A stretch of 18,520 nt of DNA from PWND01 sp964601515 (GCA_964601515.1 CAZRNU010000057.1:1-18520); one strand, 5' to 3'. Positions 1-9,260 are shown, counted from the first letter of the stretch. Made by a program: numbers and translations. The notes: generated from the letters alone by a model not told the origin.

Positions 1-2
1 GT

Positions 3-1085
3 CCCTACTTTGCTGTTGCCAGCCAGCAGGGCATTCTTAATCATTTTACAGCAGGCTCAAAAAAGCTATTGCTTGCAATATTTCTGGTTATGGCTATAGT
101 ACAGTTTGTATTAATGATGAGCGATCTGGGGCTTGGCAAGCTTGCACAAAGTTTGCTTTTTGCACTAGTTCCGATAATTCTTCTTATTCCTCCTTTAATG
201 TTTTTATATCTGGCATCTTTATGCCACGAAGCAAATTTGGTCAAGACTTCAAGAAGTATTTATCACTTTATTCCGTCTATCGGTTTGCTGATTGCAAATT
301 CGATTGTGTTTTATTTGATGTTCAATATTTCGAATAAAGATTTGGTTCTAAAGCTTTTTGATGTCTTTTCATTTCTGATACTTGGAGGGTTAGTCGGTAT
401 TTTCACAATTCAAAATATTCTTTATATCACATGGGGAATCAGAGTGTATTTAAAATACAAAAAACACTCAAGAAACTTTTTATCATTCGAATCTGCAATC
501 AACCTCAAATGGATGGGAGTATATCTTTTGGGATACATTCTTTTTGTATCTGCTGTATATCTCTCTTCAATATTTAAAATAGAAAACTCATATTTGTATA
601 ATCTTGTACTTGCTGCTTATATTACATTTCTGGGGTTCAGAGGCTCAAAAAATTATGATTATTATATTGATTTTAAAATAAATAAAGCAACAATTAATGA
701 TATTGAGAAGCAAGAAATTCCCGCAGATATAGGTGAAACTAATGCTCGTAATAATGAAATAAAAGAAAAACTGTTAAAGGTATTGGAATCCGAAAAATTA
801 TACCTTAAAGAAGACCTAACTATTTTCGATCTTTCAAAAGAATTAAACATAAACTACAAATACATTTCCCAGGCTATTAACTCTTCTTTCAAAAAGAATT
901 TCAACTCATTTATTAATGAATACAGGGTAATGGAAGCGTTGAAGCTAATGCAGGAACCTGATAACGAAAAATATACTTTCGAAGCAATATCACAAATGTC
1001 CGGTTTCAAATCAAGATCCTCTTTTTACTCCTTTTTCAAAAAACAAACCGGAAAAACACCGTCCGAATTTAGGGAAAATAAATAA
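3..1085 (+). CDS. Membrane-anchored AraC-family transcriptional regulator (5' end outside window)
   Basis: The frame is open to the left edge (first whole codon at 3), and the TTG at 69 lies inside a hydrophobic segment, so the true start is probably upstream of the window and the gene is partial. Seen: about seven hydrophobic segments fill the first ~210 codons. A charged linker follows, and then a C-terminal AraC-type DNA-binding region with two helix-turn-helix units: the first around FDLSKELNINYKYISQAIN, the second around FEAISQMSGFKSRSSFYSFF, with the family-typical ending GKTPSEFR. Known of the family: in Bacteroidota such 7TM-AraC fusions are membrane-tethered regulators whose ligands are mostly unknown. 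Inference: it could regulate the surface-protein operon that starts 162 nt downstream on the same strand, but nothing in the sequence proves this. The gene ends in TAA at 1083-1085. Confidence 0.88.
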   Translation, partial: PYFAVASQQGILNHFTAGSKKLLLAIFLVMAIVQFVLMMSDLGLGKLAQSLLFALVPIILLIPPLMFLYLASLCHEANLVKTSRSIYHFIPSIGLLIANSIVFYLMFNISNKDLVLKLFDVFSFLILGGLVGIFTIQNILYITWGIRVYLKYKKHSRNFLSFESAINLKWMGVYLLGYILFVSAVYLSSIFKIENSYLYNLVLAAYITFLGFRGSKNYDYYIDFKINKATINDIEKQEIPADIGETNARNNEIKEKLLKVLESEKLYLKEDLTIFDLSKELNINYKYISQAINSSFKKNFNSFINEYRVMEALKLMQEPDNEKYTFEAISQMSGFKSRSSFYSFFKKQTGKTPSEFRENK

Positions 1086-1109
1086 CTTGCTGTTTTTCTG
1101 ATTATTACA

Positions 1110-1137
1110 CATGTCCTGATTCGGGAATTCGGACATG
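1110..1137. other. Hairpin after the AraC-family gene, possible weak terminator
   Basis: CATGTCC at 1110-1116 is the exact inverse of GGACATG at 1131-1137. Past one C/T mismatch, the inner bases continue pairing (GATT with AATT, one wobble), leaving a loop of about four bases. No run of T follows, so this is not a classic intrinsic terminator. It may end the AraC transcript weakly or protect its 3' end, or act as a protein site upstream of the next promoter. Confidence 0.4.
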
Positions 1138-1145
1138 AAGTGACA

Positions 1146-1175
1146 TTGTTTTACTCCATCCTCAACATAATTTTG
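1146..1175 (+). promoter_or_regulatory. Bacteroidota-type promoter for the surface-protein operon
   Basis: TTG at 1146-1148 is followed after 19 nt by TAATTTTG at 1168-1175. This fits the Bacteroidota primary sigma consensus (TTTG, N19, TAnnTTTG) at all fixed positions of the -7 element. A start near 1182 would give a leader of roughly 65 nt before the ATG at 1247. It is the only well-matched promoter I see between 1085 and 12208. Confidence 0.6.
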
Positions 1176-1246
1176 TTCGTGAAAATACCTAACGCCAATC
1201 AGGGATTTTCATTAAAGATTCAATCATCACTAAACACTACATTATT

Positions 1247-1483
1247 ATGAAAAAACTAATTTTCCTATTAAGGGCTTTTATAATATCAGCTCTTATATTT
1301 TCACACCTCTTATTATATAGCAATAACCGAAAAATAGAAAAAGTAAATCTTTTCTATCCTAGAGCTATTTCTTCTTCAACATTTGAAAAAGATTCTCTGC
1401 TTCAAAAACAAAAACATATCGCATTAGAAATCAAGCTCGACAAGAAAGAAAACACACAAGAACTATCCTTAAATAATAAATAA
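1247..1483 (+). CDS. Small exported or membrane-anchored protein, function unknown
   Basis: A 78-residue protein I do not recognise. Seen: a short basic N-terminus (MKKLIFLLR) and one hydrophobic stretch to about residue 25, followed by SNNRK, which fits either a signal peptide or a single membrane anchor. The remainder is polar and rich in Lys, Glu and Ser, with no cysteine and no motif I can name; it ends in a Lys/Asn-rich tail. It is the first gene after the promoter at 1146-1175 and lies 28 nt upstream of the next exported protein, so it probably heads the operon that includes the giant T9SS substrate. Inference: a periplasmic or inner-membrane accessory of that operon. Its size and lack of a family leave some doubt that it is translated. 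Confidence 0.6.
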   Translation: MKKLIFLLRAFIISALIFSHLLLYSNNRKIEKVNLFYPRAISSSTFEKDSLLQKQKHIALEIKLDKKENTQELSLNNK

Positions 1484-1511
1484 TTTCTAACAATCAAACA
1501 CTTTAAACAAG

Positions 1512-1901
1512 ATGAAAAGTTTAGTAATCAGCATTATAATAATGCTACTTGCAATCACCACCAACATTGCAAATGCACAAAGCGACTGCTCTTGCTGCAG
1601 TAAAAAAACACAGTCTGAAAACTTACAACATTCAAGCACTGCAGATGAAGGAAATCCAATTGCTGTTGTTACATTCAAAACTAACAGAACAGTGAGTCCA
1701 CTAATTGAACAAATAAACAAGCTCACTAACTATGACGAGGTTCTAACGGAAAAGGTAATTTATCAATTGTCAATGATAAAAAACCAATCTTTTAATGCTG
1801 TAGTTAAAGACGAAGATTATGAAACTCTAACTATTGAAGTACAACAAAGTGCATTAAAAGAGTCTGAAGTTAGAGAAATTATTAACCAAATAAGAGACTA
1901 A
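1512..1901 (+). CDS. Small secreted protein with N-terminal Cys cluster, function unknown
   Basis: A 129-residue protein with a clear signal peptide of about 22 residues; cleavage after ANA would leave Gln23 at the N-terminus, which is common in exported Bacteroidota proteins. Directly after it comes a cysteine cluster, DCSCC (Cys26, Cys28, Cys29), then a Ser/Thr-rich linker and a mixed alpha/beta part of about 80 residues starting near NPIAVVTF. The Cys does not sit in a standard lipobox, so lipoprotein modification is unlikely. The three cysteines could form disulfides or bind a metal. I do not recognise the family. The gene ends only 5 nt before the giant adhesin, so translational coupling is likely and the product probably assists or accompanies that protein. 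No promoter is seen between the two genes. Confidence 0.75.
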   Translation: MKSLVISIIIMLLAITTNIANAQSDCSCCSKKTQSENLQHSSTADEGNPIAVVTFKTNRTVSPLIEQINKLTNYDEVLTEKVIYQLSMIKNQSFNAVVKDEDYETLTIEVQQSALKESEVREIINQIRD

Positions 1902-1906
1902 AAGTT

Positions 1907-4900
1907 ATGAAAAAGATATTACTATTAACTGCATTAAGCTTGATATTTGCAGCAAAAATACATTCTCAGGTTAATTACACAACCAGCTTTGATGGATGCA
2001 GTGCAGCAACCTGCTCAGGATGGAATATCAGTGGTGGTATGAGCCCAAGTATTACATCAACTTCTGCAACCGGATATAGTCCTTGTAATACTGCTTCTGC
2101 AAAAAGCAATATTTATAGTAGTTCTACAACTACAACCCTAACATCAGGTTTGCTAGGTAATTCAAACGGATTGCCAATTACATTCAGTTTTAGTGGGAAA
2201 GCATTAACCTATTCAACGGGTGTCGCAGCTGCGGCAGGGGCTTGTACATTTACAGGTTACTGGTCAACAGATGGATCTACTTGGACAGCAATAAACAGCA
2301 TTAACAACCTTTCGTCAACAAGTTGCAATACATATACATTTAATCAGTTTACACCTAGTTTGGGAAGTAATGTGTATGTAAGAATTGTAGCGGTTAGAAA
2401 CAGTGGCGACTTTTGGGCAGTAATGGATGACATATCAGTTATACAAGAAACATGTGCTCCATCTGTATCAATAACACAAAACTGTAATCCCGACTTATCG
2501 TATTCAATTGATATTAATGTTACAAGTTTGAATGGTGCGAGCGGTGTTGATATTAGAGTTGGTACTACAACCTATCATTGGAATGTAGGAGTGGGTACAT
2601 ACACAATTTCAAGTCTTGTTTCCGGGGTAAAAGTAATTGTTCGCGACCACAACGACCATAATTGCAAATATGAAGAAACAATTAATGCTTGTCCTTGCAC
2701 GAATCCTACAGCTACATTTACAAAAACCTGTGCAGGCGATAATAGCTATTACAATGTATCCATAAATGTAACCAATATAGGTAGCGGTCCGGGAGTAAAC
2801 ATAACCGATGGCACTACAAATTTCTATACTAATGTTGGAACAGGAGTATATAATATTCCTAACAACTTCACTAACAACAAAATCTTTTATGTTCAAAATG
2901 TAAATAATGCGAATTGTTTTATATCAAAAACATTTGGAGTGTGTAATGTATGTGTAAATAGTCCAACCCCATTACCTCACGACGAATGTTCAGGAGCACC
3001 ATTAATTGATTTAGCACAACCTTTCGCCGGGAGCACAAGCTGTAGTTATACTCCAAGTGCCGGAAGCCCAACGGGCTGTGGTAGCATTGAAAACGATTCT
3101 TGGATGCGTTTTATAGCAGCAGATACCGAGGTTACCCTAGAATTTGAAGTTAGTCCATGTTTTACAGGTGGAGGAACTTATGTAAATCCGGCGACTGATT
3201 ATGCAGGCATTCAATTATATGTATTTAGTGGAAACTGTGCCTCATTAACGGCAATACCGGGCAGTTGCGTAAACCCAATAACCCATGGCAGTAATGCAGA
3301 AAATGTAGGCACATGGAATTTTTCAGGTCTAACTATTGGTGCAACATATTATATTAGAATTGACGGATACGCAGGCCAGAGATGCGACTATTGGTTTACT
3401 CCTATAGCAGGTGTTGTTGTAACTCCAGACAATGATGTTTGTGCAAATGCACATGCTTTGTCTTGCGGCGACTCTCATACTGCAAGTATTATTCTGGCAA
3501 CTGCAATTGACCAACCTCCTGTTTGTTCCGGAGGCGGTGCATCGCCTACCGGCAAAGGTGTTTGGTACACATTTACGGGAGATGGAAGCGATGTTACTAT
3601 AAGCACAAATAATCCGGGAACTAATTTTGATACACGAATTAACGTTTATTCAGGCACTTGTGGTTCCCTAACTTGTGTTGGAGCTGATATTAGCAGTGGT
3701 GCAGGTACTACATCCGAATTAACAATATCTTCTATTGGCGGCACTCAGTATTATATTTATGTAAGCGGAAATGGGGCTTCCGAAGGTCAGTTTGAAATCA
3801 GTATTGAGTGTACAGAACTTCTTGAGCCAACAATTACATCTCAACCTACAAATCAAACAGTTTGCTCCACTACAGCAGGAACTGCTTTTAGTATTTCAGC
3901 AGATAATGCAACAGGTTATCAATGGCAAATAAACTCGTCGGGCTGGACAAACCTTTCCAATGGTGGGGTATATTCCGGAGCAACAACAAGCACATTAGCT
4001 ATTTCAAATGTTAGTGGGTTAATTGGTGCCGAGTATAGGTGTGTTGTTTCAAATGCTACAGGAAGTATCAATAGCGATGTTGTTACAATTATCAACTCTC
4101 AATCTATAGGCGGAGAAGCAACCGGAGGTTCAACTATATGTTCAGGGTCAAATAGTGGTTTGCTTTCGCTAATAAACCATACAGGCAACATAACCCAGTG
4201 GCAATATTCCACAAATTCGGGAGCAAATTGGTTAAATATTGAGAATACCAGCGCAACATATACTTCAGGTGCACTTACACAAACCACTTGGTTTAGGGCT
4301 GAGGTTCAGAATGGCACTTGCGCAACTGCATTTTCAAGCCATACTGTTGTATCTGTTAATCCAACTTCAGCAGTTGGGATAGCAAATGTTTCAGCTTCAC
4401 CAATCTGTCATTCATCGGCTACTTCAGTTTCAATTGCAAGTGCGACAGGTAGTATTCAGTGGCAGCAATCGCCAAATGGCACAGATAGCTGGATAAATGC
4501 AGTCGGTGGCAGTGGTGCAACAACGCTAACTTATACAACTCCAAACCTGACAGCAACAACCTTTTACAGAGCTGTGGTAACAAGCGGAGTTTGCACTTCT
4601 GTAAATTCAAATGTAGTGGAAGTTACAGTAACCCCGGCAACTGTGGGTGGTTCTGTTACAGGCGGTGCAGCTGTATGTTCGGGATTTAACAGCCCGGAGT
4701 TGACCTTAAGCGGACATACAGGGAGTGTAGTAAAATGGCAGTCTTCAACAAATAGTGGAACTTTATGGATTGATATTGAGCATACAGGCACAACATACAC
4801 TTCAGGTGCACTTACACAAACAACATGGTTTAGAGCAGTTGTAAAAAATGGAGTTTGTAATGAAGTAAATTCCAATCACACTGTTGTAACAGTTAATGCT

Positions 4901-7900
4901 TTGCCAACTACCTCTGGAATTTCAGGCAATGATACGCCGGCATGTAATGCAGCAGGAATTATTTATAATGTTACCAACACCGCAGGTTCTACATATTCAT
5001 GGGGCATTCCGGCAGGTGCAACAATAGTTGCCGGCGATGGGACTAACCAAATATCTGTAAATTTTGGGTCAACAAACGGGAATATCTCTGTGGTTGAAAC
5101 AAATTCCAATAGTTGTGTAGGAGCCCAGCAGATTCTTGCTATCAGCCTGCAAGGTTGCGGCCTAAATGCAAACTTCTCTGCAAACAATACAACAGTATGT
5201 ACAGGAGCCGACGTTGTTTTCACGAATACATCAACAGGAACAACAGGAACAACAACTTACAGCTGGAATTTTGGAGCAGGAGCTTCTCCTGCAACAGCAA
5301 ACGGAGTTGGTCCTCATACTGTTACTTACTCAACCGGTGGAAATAAAACTGTTTCTCTAACAATTACAGATGGTGCTTCAGATACCGAAACCAAGGCAGA
5401 TTATATAACAGTAAACCCTTTCCCTGCAGCAGCAGGAACTATTTCGGGAACTTCAACTGTTTGTGCAACAACCAATGGCGTAAGCTATAGCGTTGCTGCA
5501 ATTGCCAATGCAACGGCTTATGTATGGAACTATAGCGGAACCGGTGCCACTATTAACGGCAGTGGGTCGAGCATAACTATCAACTTTGCATCAAATGCAA
5601 CTTCAGGTAATTTAATTGTACACGGAACAAATAGTTGCGGTTCAGGAGCAACTTCAACTAATTTTCCTATTACGGTAAATCCTTTGCCTACAGCAACTAT
5701 TGCCGGGACAAACACACTTTGCACAGGCCAAGATGCAACAATAACAGTTACACTAACTGGCTCACAACCATGGAGTATTACCTACTTAAGAGATGGTGCA
5801 AATGCTCAAACTGTAACCGGCATAACAACATCCCCTTACACATTCACAACAACAACTGCCGGAAATTATACACTTTCAGCAGTAAGTGATGTTAATTGCA
5901 CCGGAACATTTAGCGGCATAGCAACAATTGCATTTAACGCCCTTCCAAACGCAACCATAAGTGGAACAGCGACAATATGCCAGGGTTCTAATGCTACTAT
6001 TTCTGTTGCACTTACCGGAACTCAGCCATGGAGCATAACATATCAGAGAGATGGCGCCAATAATGTTACGGTAAATGATATAACCATGTCTCCTTACACT
6101 TTTCAGACTCCTACATCAGGCACTTATACAATTTCTGCAGTAAGCGATGCGAATTGCACAGGAACGTTTAGTGGAAATGCTGTAATAACTGTTAATCCAA
6201 CATCAGTTGGAGGAACTGCATCTGCTGCAAATTCACCAATATGTTTAGGCTCATCAACTTCAATAACTCTATCAGGCCATATAGGAGCAGTGCAATGGCA
6301 GCAATCGCCAAACGGAACTGACAGTTGGATTAATGCAGTTGGTGGAAGTGGCGCAACAACAGCAACATATACTACGCCTACATTAACTTCTACAACTTAC
6401 TACAGAGCACTTGTTACAAGTGGAGTATGCTCATCAATAAATTCGACTGTAGCTCAGGTAGTTGTGAATCCAACCTCAGCAGTTGGCTCAATATCAGTAA
6501 CAACTACACCTGTCTGCTTCAATTCAAACACTACAATTTCTATTACAAGTGCAACAGGGTCAATACAATGGCAACAATCGGCAAATGGTACAGATGGCTG
6601 GGTAAATGTTATCGGAGGAAGCGGAGCAAATTCTTTGGCTTATACTACTCCTATGCTGACAGAAACAACATATTACAGAGCAATTGTAACAAGTGGTGAA
6701 TGTAGTTCTGTTGCATCAGCTGTGGCTCAGGTGGAAGTAACTCCAGCAACTGTTGGTGGCACTGTTTCGGGCGGAGCATCAATTTGTTCAGGGTTTAACA
6801 GTCCGGAATTAACAATAAATGGTCATACCGGCAGTATTCTTACTTGGCAGTATTCGCATGATGGCAGTGAAGGCTCCTGGGTTTCTATTCCGGGAACAGC
6901 CGGATTAGCCAGCTATACCTCAGGTGCACTTACGCAAACTACCTGGTTTAATGCGGTTGTAAAAAACGGTGTTTGTCCTTCAGTTGAATCTTCTTCTACA
7001 ATAGTTACAGTTAATTCTCTCCCAAGCACTTCAGTGATATCAGGAAGTCAAACCCCTGCATGCGGTGCAGTTGGCGAGGTATATAGTGTTGAATTAACAA
7101 GTGGTTCGTCGTACGCATGGACTGTCCCTGCAGGTGCAACAATTGTTTCAGGCGCTACCGGGCCAAACAACAATGAAATTGTTGTAGATTTTGCTAGCAA
7201 TAATGGATTTGTTAGAGTTACCGAAAATAATGGTAATGGTTGCGTCGGAACTCAACAAAATTTAGAAATTACACTTCAAGGGTGCGCCTTAAATGCAAAC
7301 TTTATAGCAAACACTACATCAACTTGTGTTGGAAACACGGTAGTATTTACAAATCTATCAAGCGGAACAACAGGCACAACAACTTACAACTGGGATTTTG
7401 GCACTGATGCAACTCCTGCTACTGCCAATACAGCCGGTCCTCACAATGTAACATATAGCTCTGCAGGACAAAAAACTGTTAGTCTTACAATAACAGATGG
7501 CGCTTCTGATACTGAAACAAAATCAAACTATATAACTGTTAACCCTTTCCCTGCAGCTTCGGGAGACATCTCCGGTTCGGAAGAAGTGTGTCAGGGTTCG
7601 TCATTAATTGGGTACAGTGTTTCTCCAATTGCTGAAGCAATAAGCTACAACTGGGCTTACAGTGGGTCGGGAGTTACTATCAATGGTTCAGGAAGCAATA
7701 TTACCATTAGCTTTGCAACTAATGCAACATCCGGAAACCTAAACGTTTACGCAACAAATGCCTGTGGAAATGGAATGGTATCAGCAGATTTCCCAATTAC
7801 TGTAAATCCTTTACCACAACCTCCAAGTTCCGTATCGGCATCATCTAACATAATTTGCCCTAATGGAACAACAATTTTATCTTATACCGGTGGTTCGGGA

Positions 7901-9235
7901 GATGTTTTTAACTGGTACTCAGGCAGCTGTGGTGGAGAGTTAGTTGGAAGTGGCAACAACCTTGAACAACAGATTGAAACTACCACAACATTTTTCGGAA
8001 GATGGGAGAATGGTTGTGGAACAAGCACTTGTCAGCAAATTACTGTTATAGCAGCCGACAATCTGGCCCCTGTGCCAAATATTGCAACACTGCCTGTTAT
8101 TAATGCAGAGTGTGAAGTATCTGAACTTACGGCTCCAACCGCCACTGATAACTGTAGCGGCGCTATCGTTGGAACACACACTATTACACTGCCAATTACA
8201 AGTTCAACCGTAATTGTATGGACTTATACTGATGCAGCAGGAAATAGTTCTACTCAAAGTCAAAATGTTGTTATTAATGATGTTACACCACCCGTGGTTG
8301 ACATTGCAGAATTGCCTGAGCTTACCGACGAATGTTCAATAACACATCTTGTTGTACCTACTGCAACAGACAATTGTAGTGGAAGTGTTACAGGAACCCA
8401 CAATGTGAGTCTTCCGATTACAAGTTCTACAACTATCACTTGGACATACACGGATGCTTCAGGAAATAGCTCCACACAGCTTCAGAATGTGATTATTAAT
8501 GATACCACAGCTCCGGTACCAAACGTTGAAGTTCTCGAAGATCTTGTTATCAATTGTAGTCATCTGTTTGTAGAACTCCCCTCAGCAACCGACAATTGTG
8601 AAGGAACCATCTTTGCCTACACCGCAGACCCATTATATTACGATGAACCCGGAAGCTATTTAATTACATGGGTTTATGAAGATAGTAGCGGTAATTTTGC
8701 TGAACAACCGCAATGGCTTACAATTACAAACGAAGAGCCGGTTGCTTTAACAAAAGACATCACCATTGAACTTAGTGAAAACGGAACAGCATCAATAGCA
8801 ACTCAAGACATCGATGATGGCTCTTATGATGATTGTGATATTGAAAGTATTTCTATCGACATAAGCGAATTCAACGAATCTAATGTTGGTAACAATATTG
8901 TGACACTAACAATTACCGACAATGTAGGCAATACTGCCTCTGAAACAGCAATAGTAACTGTTATTGACCCAAGAATCATGGTAAAAATTCCAAATTTCAT
9001 ATCTCCAAACAATGACGGAATAAATGATTTTTGGGAAATTGAAGGAGTTGAGTTGCTCTCAGGATATAACCTGATAATATTCGACAAATATGGAAAAGTT
9101 GTTTATTCTACCACAGAATATGACAATAGCTGGAATGCAAGGTATAACAACCAGGATTTACCTGATGGAACATACTTCTATCATTTTTCTAAAGATAAAA
9201 GCCATTACAAAGGATTTATTTCAGTTGTAAGGTAA
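1907..9235 (+). CDS. Giant multidomain cell-surface protein, T9SS substrate with type B C-terminal signal
   Basis: 2442 residues. Seen in order: signal peptide 1-20 (cleavage before Gln21); a Ser/Thr-rich, probably beta-sandwich domain about 22-181; two similar Cys-containing repeats 182-345; two domains opening with DEC and DVC (about 357-504 and 506-636) resembling pre-peptidase-type folds; Ig-like domains 640-817; superblock 1 (818-1261); a tandem pair (1262-1431); one Ig-like domain; superblock 2 (1521-1970); an Ig-like segment; three HYR-like modules about 2052-2275; and a C-terminal domain about 2357-2442. The C-terminal domain has IPNFISPNNDGINDFW and ends DGTYFYHFSKDKSHYKGFISVVR-like, matching the gliding-motility-associated type B sorting domain. 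PKD-like parts carry YSWNFGAG and YNWDFGTD. Known: such proteins cross the outer membrane by the type IX system. Two PorP/SprF-family genes follow, the usual partners of type B substrates. Inferred role: adhesion, matrix or gliding surface protein. No catalytic domain is recognised. Confidence 0.9.
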   Translation: MKKILLLTALSLIFAAKIHSQVNYTTSFDGCSAATCSGWNISGGMSPSITSTSATGYSPCNTASAKSNIYSSSTTTTLTSGLLGNSNGLPITFSFSGKALTYSTGVAAAAGACTFTGYWSTDGSTWTAINSINNLSSTSCNTYTFNQFTPSLGSNVYVRIVAVRNSGDFWAVMDDISVIQETCAPSVSITQNCNPDLSYSIDINVTSLNGASGVDIRVGTTTYHWNVGVGTYTISSLVSGVKVIVRDHNDHNCKYEETINACPCTNPTATFTKTCAGDNSYYNVSINVTNIGSGPGVNITDGTTNFYTNVGTGVYNIPNNFTNNKIFYVQNVNNANCFISKTFGVCNVCVNSPTPLPHDECSGAPLIDLAQPFAGSTSCSYTPSAGSPTGCGSIENDSWMRFIAADTEVTLEFEVSPCFTGGGTYVNPATDYAGIQLYVFSGNCASLTAIPGSCVNPITHGSNAENVGTWNFSGLTIGATYYIRIDGYAGQRCDYWFTPIAGVVVTPDNDVCANAHALSCGDSHTASIILATAIDQPPVCSGGGASPTGKGVWYTFTGDGSDVTISTNNPGTNFDTRINVYSGTCGSLTCVGADISSGAGTTSELTISSIGGTQYYIYVSGNGASEGQFEISIECTELLEPTITSQPTNQTVCSTTAGTAFSISADNATGYQWQINSSGWTNLSNGGVYSGATTSTLAISNVSGLIGAEYRCVVSNATGSINSDVVTIINSQSIGGEATGGSTICSGSNSGLLSLINHTGNITQWQYSTNSGANWLNIENTSATYTSGALTQTTWFRAEVQNGTCATAFSSHTVVSVNPTSAVGIANVSASPICHSSATSVSIASATGSIQWQQSPNGTDSWINAVGGSGATTLTYTTPNLTATTFYRAVVTSGVCTSVNSNVVEVTVTPATVGGSVTGGAAVCSGFNSPELTLSGHTGSVVKWQSSTNSGTLWIDIEHTGTTYTSGALTQTTWFRAVVKNGVCNEVNSNHTVVTVNALPTTSGISGNDTPACNAAGIIYNVTNTAGSTYSWGIPAGATIVAGDGTNQISVNFGSTNGNISVVETNSNSCVGAQQILAISLQGCGLNANFSANNTTVCTGADVVFTNTSTGTTGTTTYSWNFGAGASPATANGVGPHTVTYSTGGNKTVSLTITDGASDTETKADYITVNPFPAAAGTISGTSTVCATTNGVSYSVAAIANATAYVWNYSGTGATINGSGSSITINFASNATSGNLIVHGTNSCGSGATSTNFPITVNPLPTATIAGTNTLCTGQDATITVTLTGSQPWSITYLRDGANAQTVTGITTSPYTFTTTTAGNYTLSAVSDVNCTGTFSGIATIAFNALPNATISGTATICQGSNATISVALTGTQPWSITYQRDGANNVTVNDITMSPYTFQTPTSGTYTISAVSDANCTGTFSGNAVITVNPTSVGGTASAANSPICLGSSTSITLSGHIGAVQWQQSPNGTDSWINAVGGSGATTATYTTPTLTSTTYYRALVTSGVCSSINSTVAQVVVNPTSAVGSISVTTTPVCFNSNTTISITSATGSIQWQQSANGTDGWVNVIGGSGANSLAYTTPMLTETTYYRAIVTSGECSSVASAVAQVEVTPATVGGTVSGGASICSGFNSPELTINGHTGSILTWQYSHDGSEGSWVSIPGTAGLASYTSGALTQTTWFNAVVKNGVCPSVESSSTIVTVNSLPSTSVISGSQTPACGAVGEVYSVELTSGSSYAWTVPAGATIVSGATGPNNNEIVVDFASNNGFVRVTENNGNGCVGTQQNLEITLQGCALNANFIANTTSTCVGNTVVFTNLSSGTTGTTTYNWDFGTDATPATANTAGPHNVTYSSAGQKTVSLTITDGASDTETKSNYITVNPFPAASGDISGSEEVCQGSSLIGYSVSPIAEAISYNWAYSGSGVTINGSGSNITISFATNATSGNLNVYATNACGNGMVSADFPITVNPLPQPPSSVSASSNIICPNGTTILSYTGGSGDVFNWYSGSCGGELVGSGNNLEQQIETTTTFFGRWENGCGTSTCQQITVIAADNLAPVPNIATLPVINAECEVSELTAPTATDNCSGAIVGTHTITLPITSSTVIVWTYTDAAGNSSTQSQNVVINDVTPPVVDIAELPELTDECSITHLVVPTATDNCSGSVTGTHNVSLPITSSTTITWTYTDASGNSSTQLQNVIINDTTAPVPNVEVLEDLVINCSHLFVELPSATDNCEGTIFAYTADPLYYDEPGSYLITWVYEDSSGNFAEQPQWLTITNEEPVALTKDITIELSENGTASIATQDIDDGSYDDCDIESISIDISEFNESNVGNNIVTLTITDNVGNTASETAIVTVIDPRIMVKIPNFISPNNDGINDFWEIEGVELLSGYNLIIFDKYGKVVYSTTEYDNSWNARYNNQDLPDGTYFYHFSKDKSHYKGFISVVR
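4358..5689 (+). repeat. Superblock copy 1 inside the giant surface protein
   Basis: A 444-codon unit (residues 818-1261) running from NPTSAVG to ITVNPLP. The order is: Ig-like module with QWQQSPNGTDSWINAVGG, Ig-like module with CSGFNSPEL and TSGALTQTTWF, a TPAC module with IPAGATIV, a PKD-like module opening LQGCGLNANF, and a module opening NPFPAA. The same order recurs 2109 nt downstream. Confidence 0.85.
5690..6199 (+). repeat. Tandem pair of ~85-residue modules between the superblocks
   Basis: Two adjacent units, 5690-5947 and 5948-6199. They share PWSITY-RDGAN, SPYTF, LSAVSDVNCTGTFSG or ISAVSDANCTGTFSG, and an opening TATIAGTNTLC or NATISGTATIC. They are unique to the interval between the two superblocks. 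Confidence 0.8.
6467..7816 (+). repeat. Superblock copy 2 inside the giant surface protein
   Basis: A 450-codon unit (residues 1521-1970) from NPTSAVG to ITVNPLP. It follows the same module order as copy 1 and keeps its signatures: CSGFNSPEL, TSGALTQTTWF, VPAGATIV, LQGCALNANF, SGTTGTTTYNWDFG, KTVSLTITDGASDTET and NPFPAA. Many codons differ synonymously between the copies. Confidence 0.85.
8060..8731 (+). repeat. Three HYR-like modules in the giant surface protein
   Basis: Three consecutive modules of about 73-76 residues start near 8060, 8279 and 8501. Each has APVPN or PPVVD at its start, a TATDNCSG or SATDNCEG motif, and WTYTDAAGNSS, WTYTDASGNSS or WVYEDSSGNFA near its end. This matches the hyalin-repeat (HYR) signature found in many secreted Bacteroidota proteins. 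The third copy is the most diverged. Confidence 0.8.
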
Positions 9236-9260
9236 TTATAAAAATCAAAATCGCCGAAAA

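Noticed and set aside
1187..1199. CCTAACGCC as an integron attC-like core
   Set aside because: There is no matching GTTRRRY partner, no attC-like folded arm and no integrase, so an integron site is not supported.
4262..4823. CRISPR-like spaced repeat from recurring TTCAGGTGCACTTACACAAA
   Set aside because: The repeats are in-frame copies of the SGALTQT motif of Ig-like modules, with irregular long spacing and synonymous changes, so they are coding repeats.
5113..5360. Alternative-frame open frames inside the giant adhesin
   Set aside because: They are low-complexity Gln/Ser/Asn-rich shadows of the repeated adhesin codons; the main frame is continuous through them.
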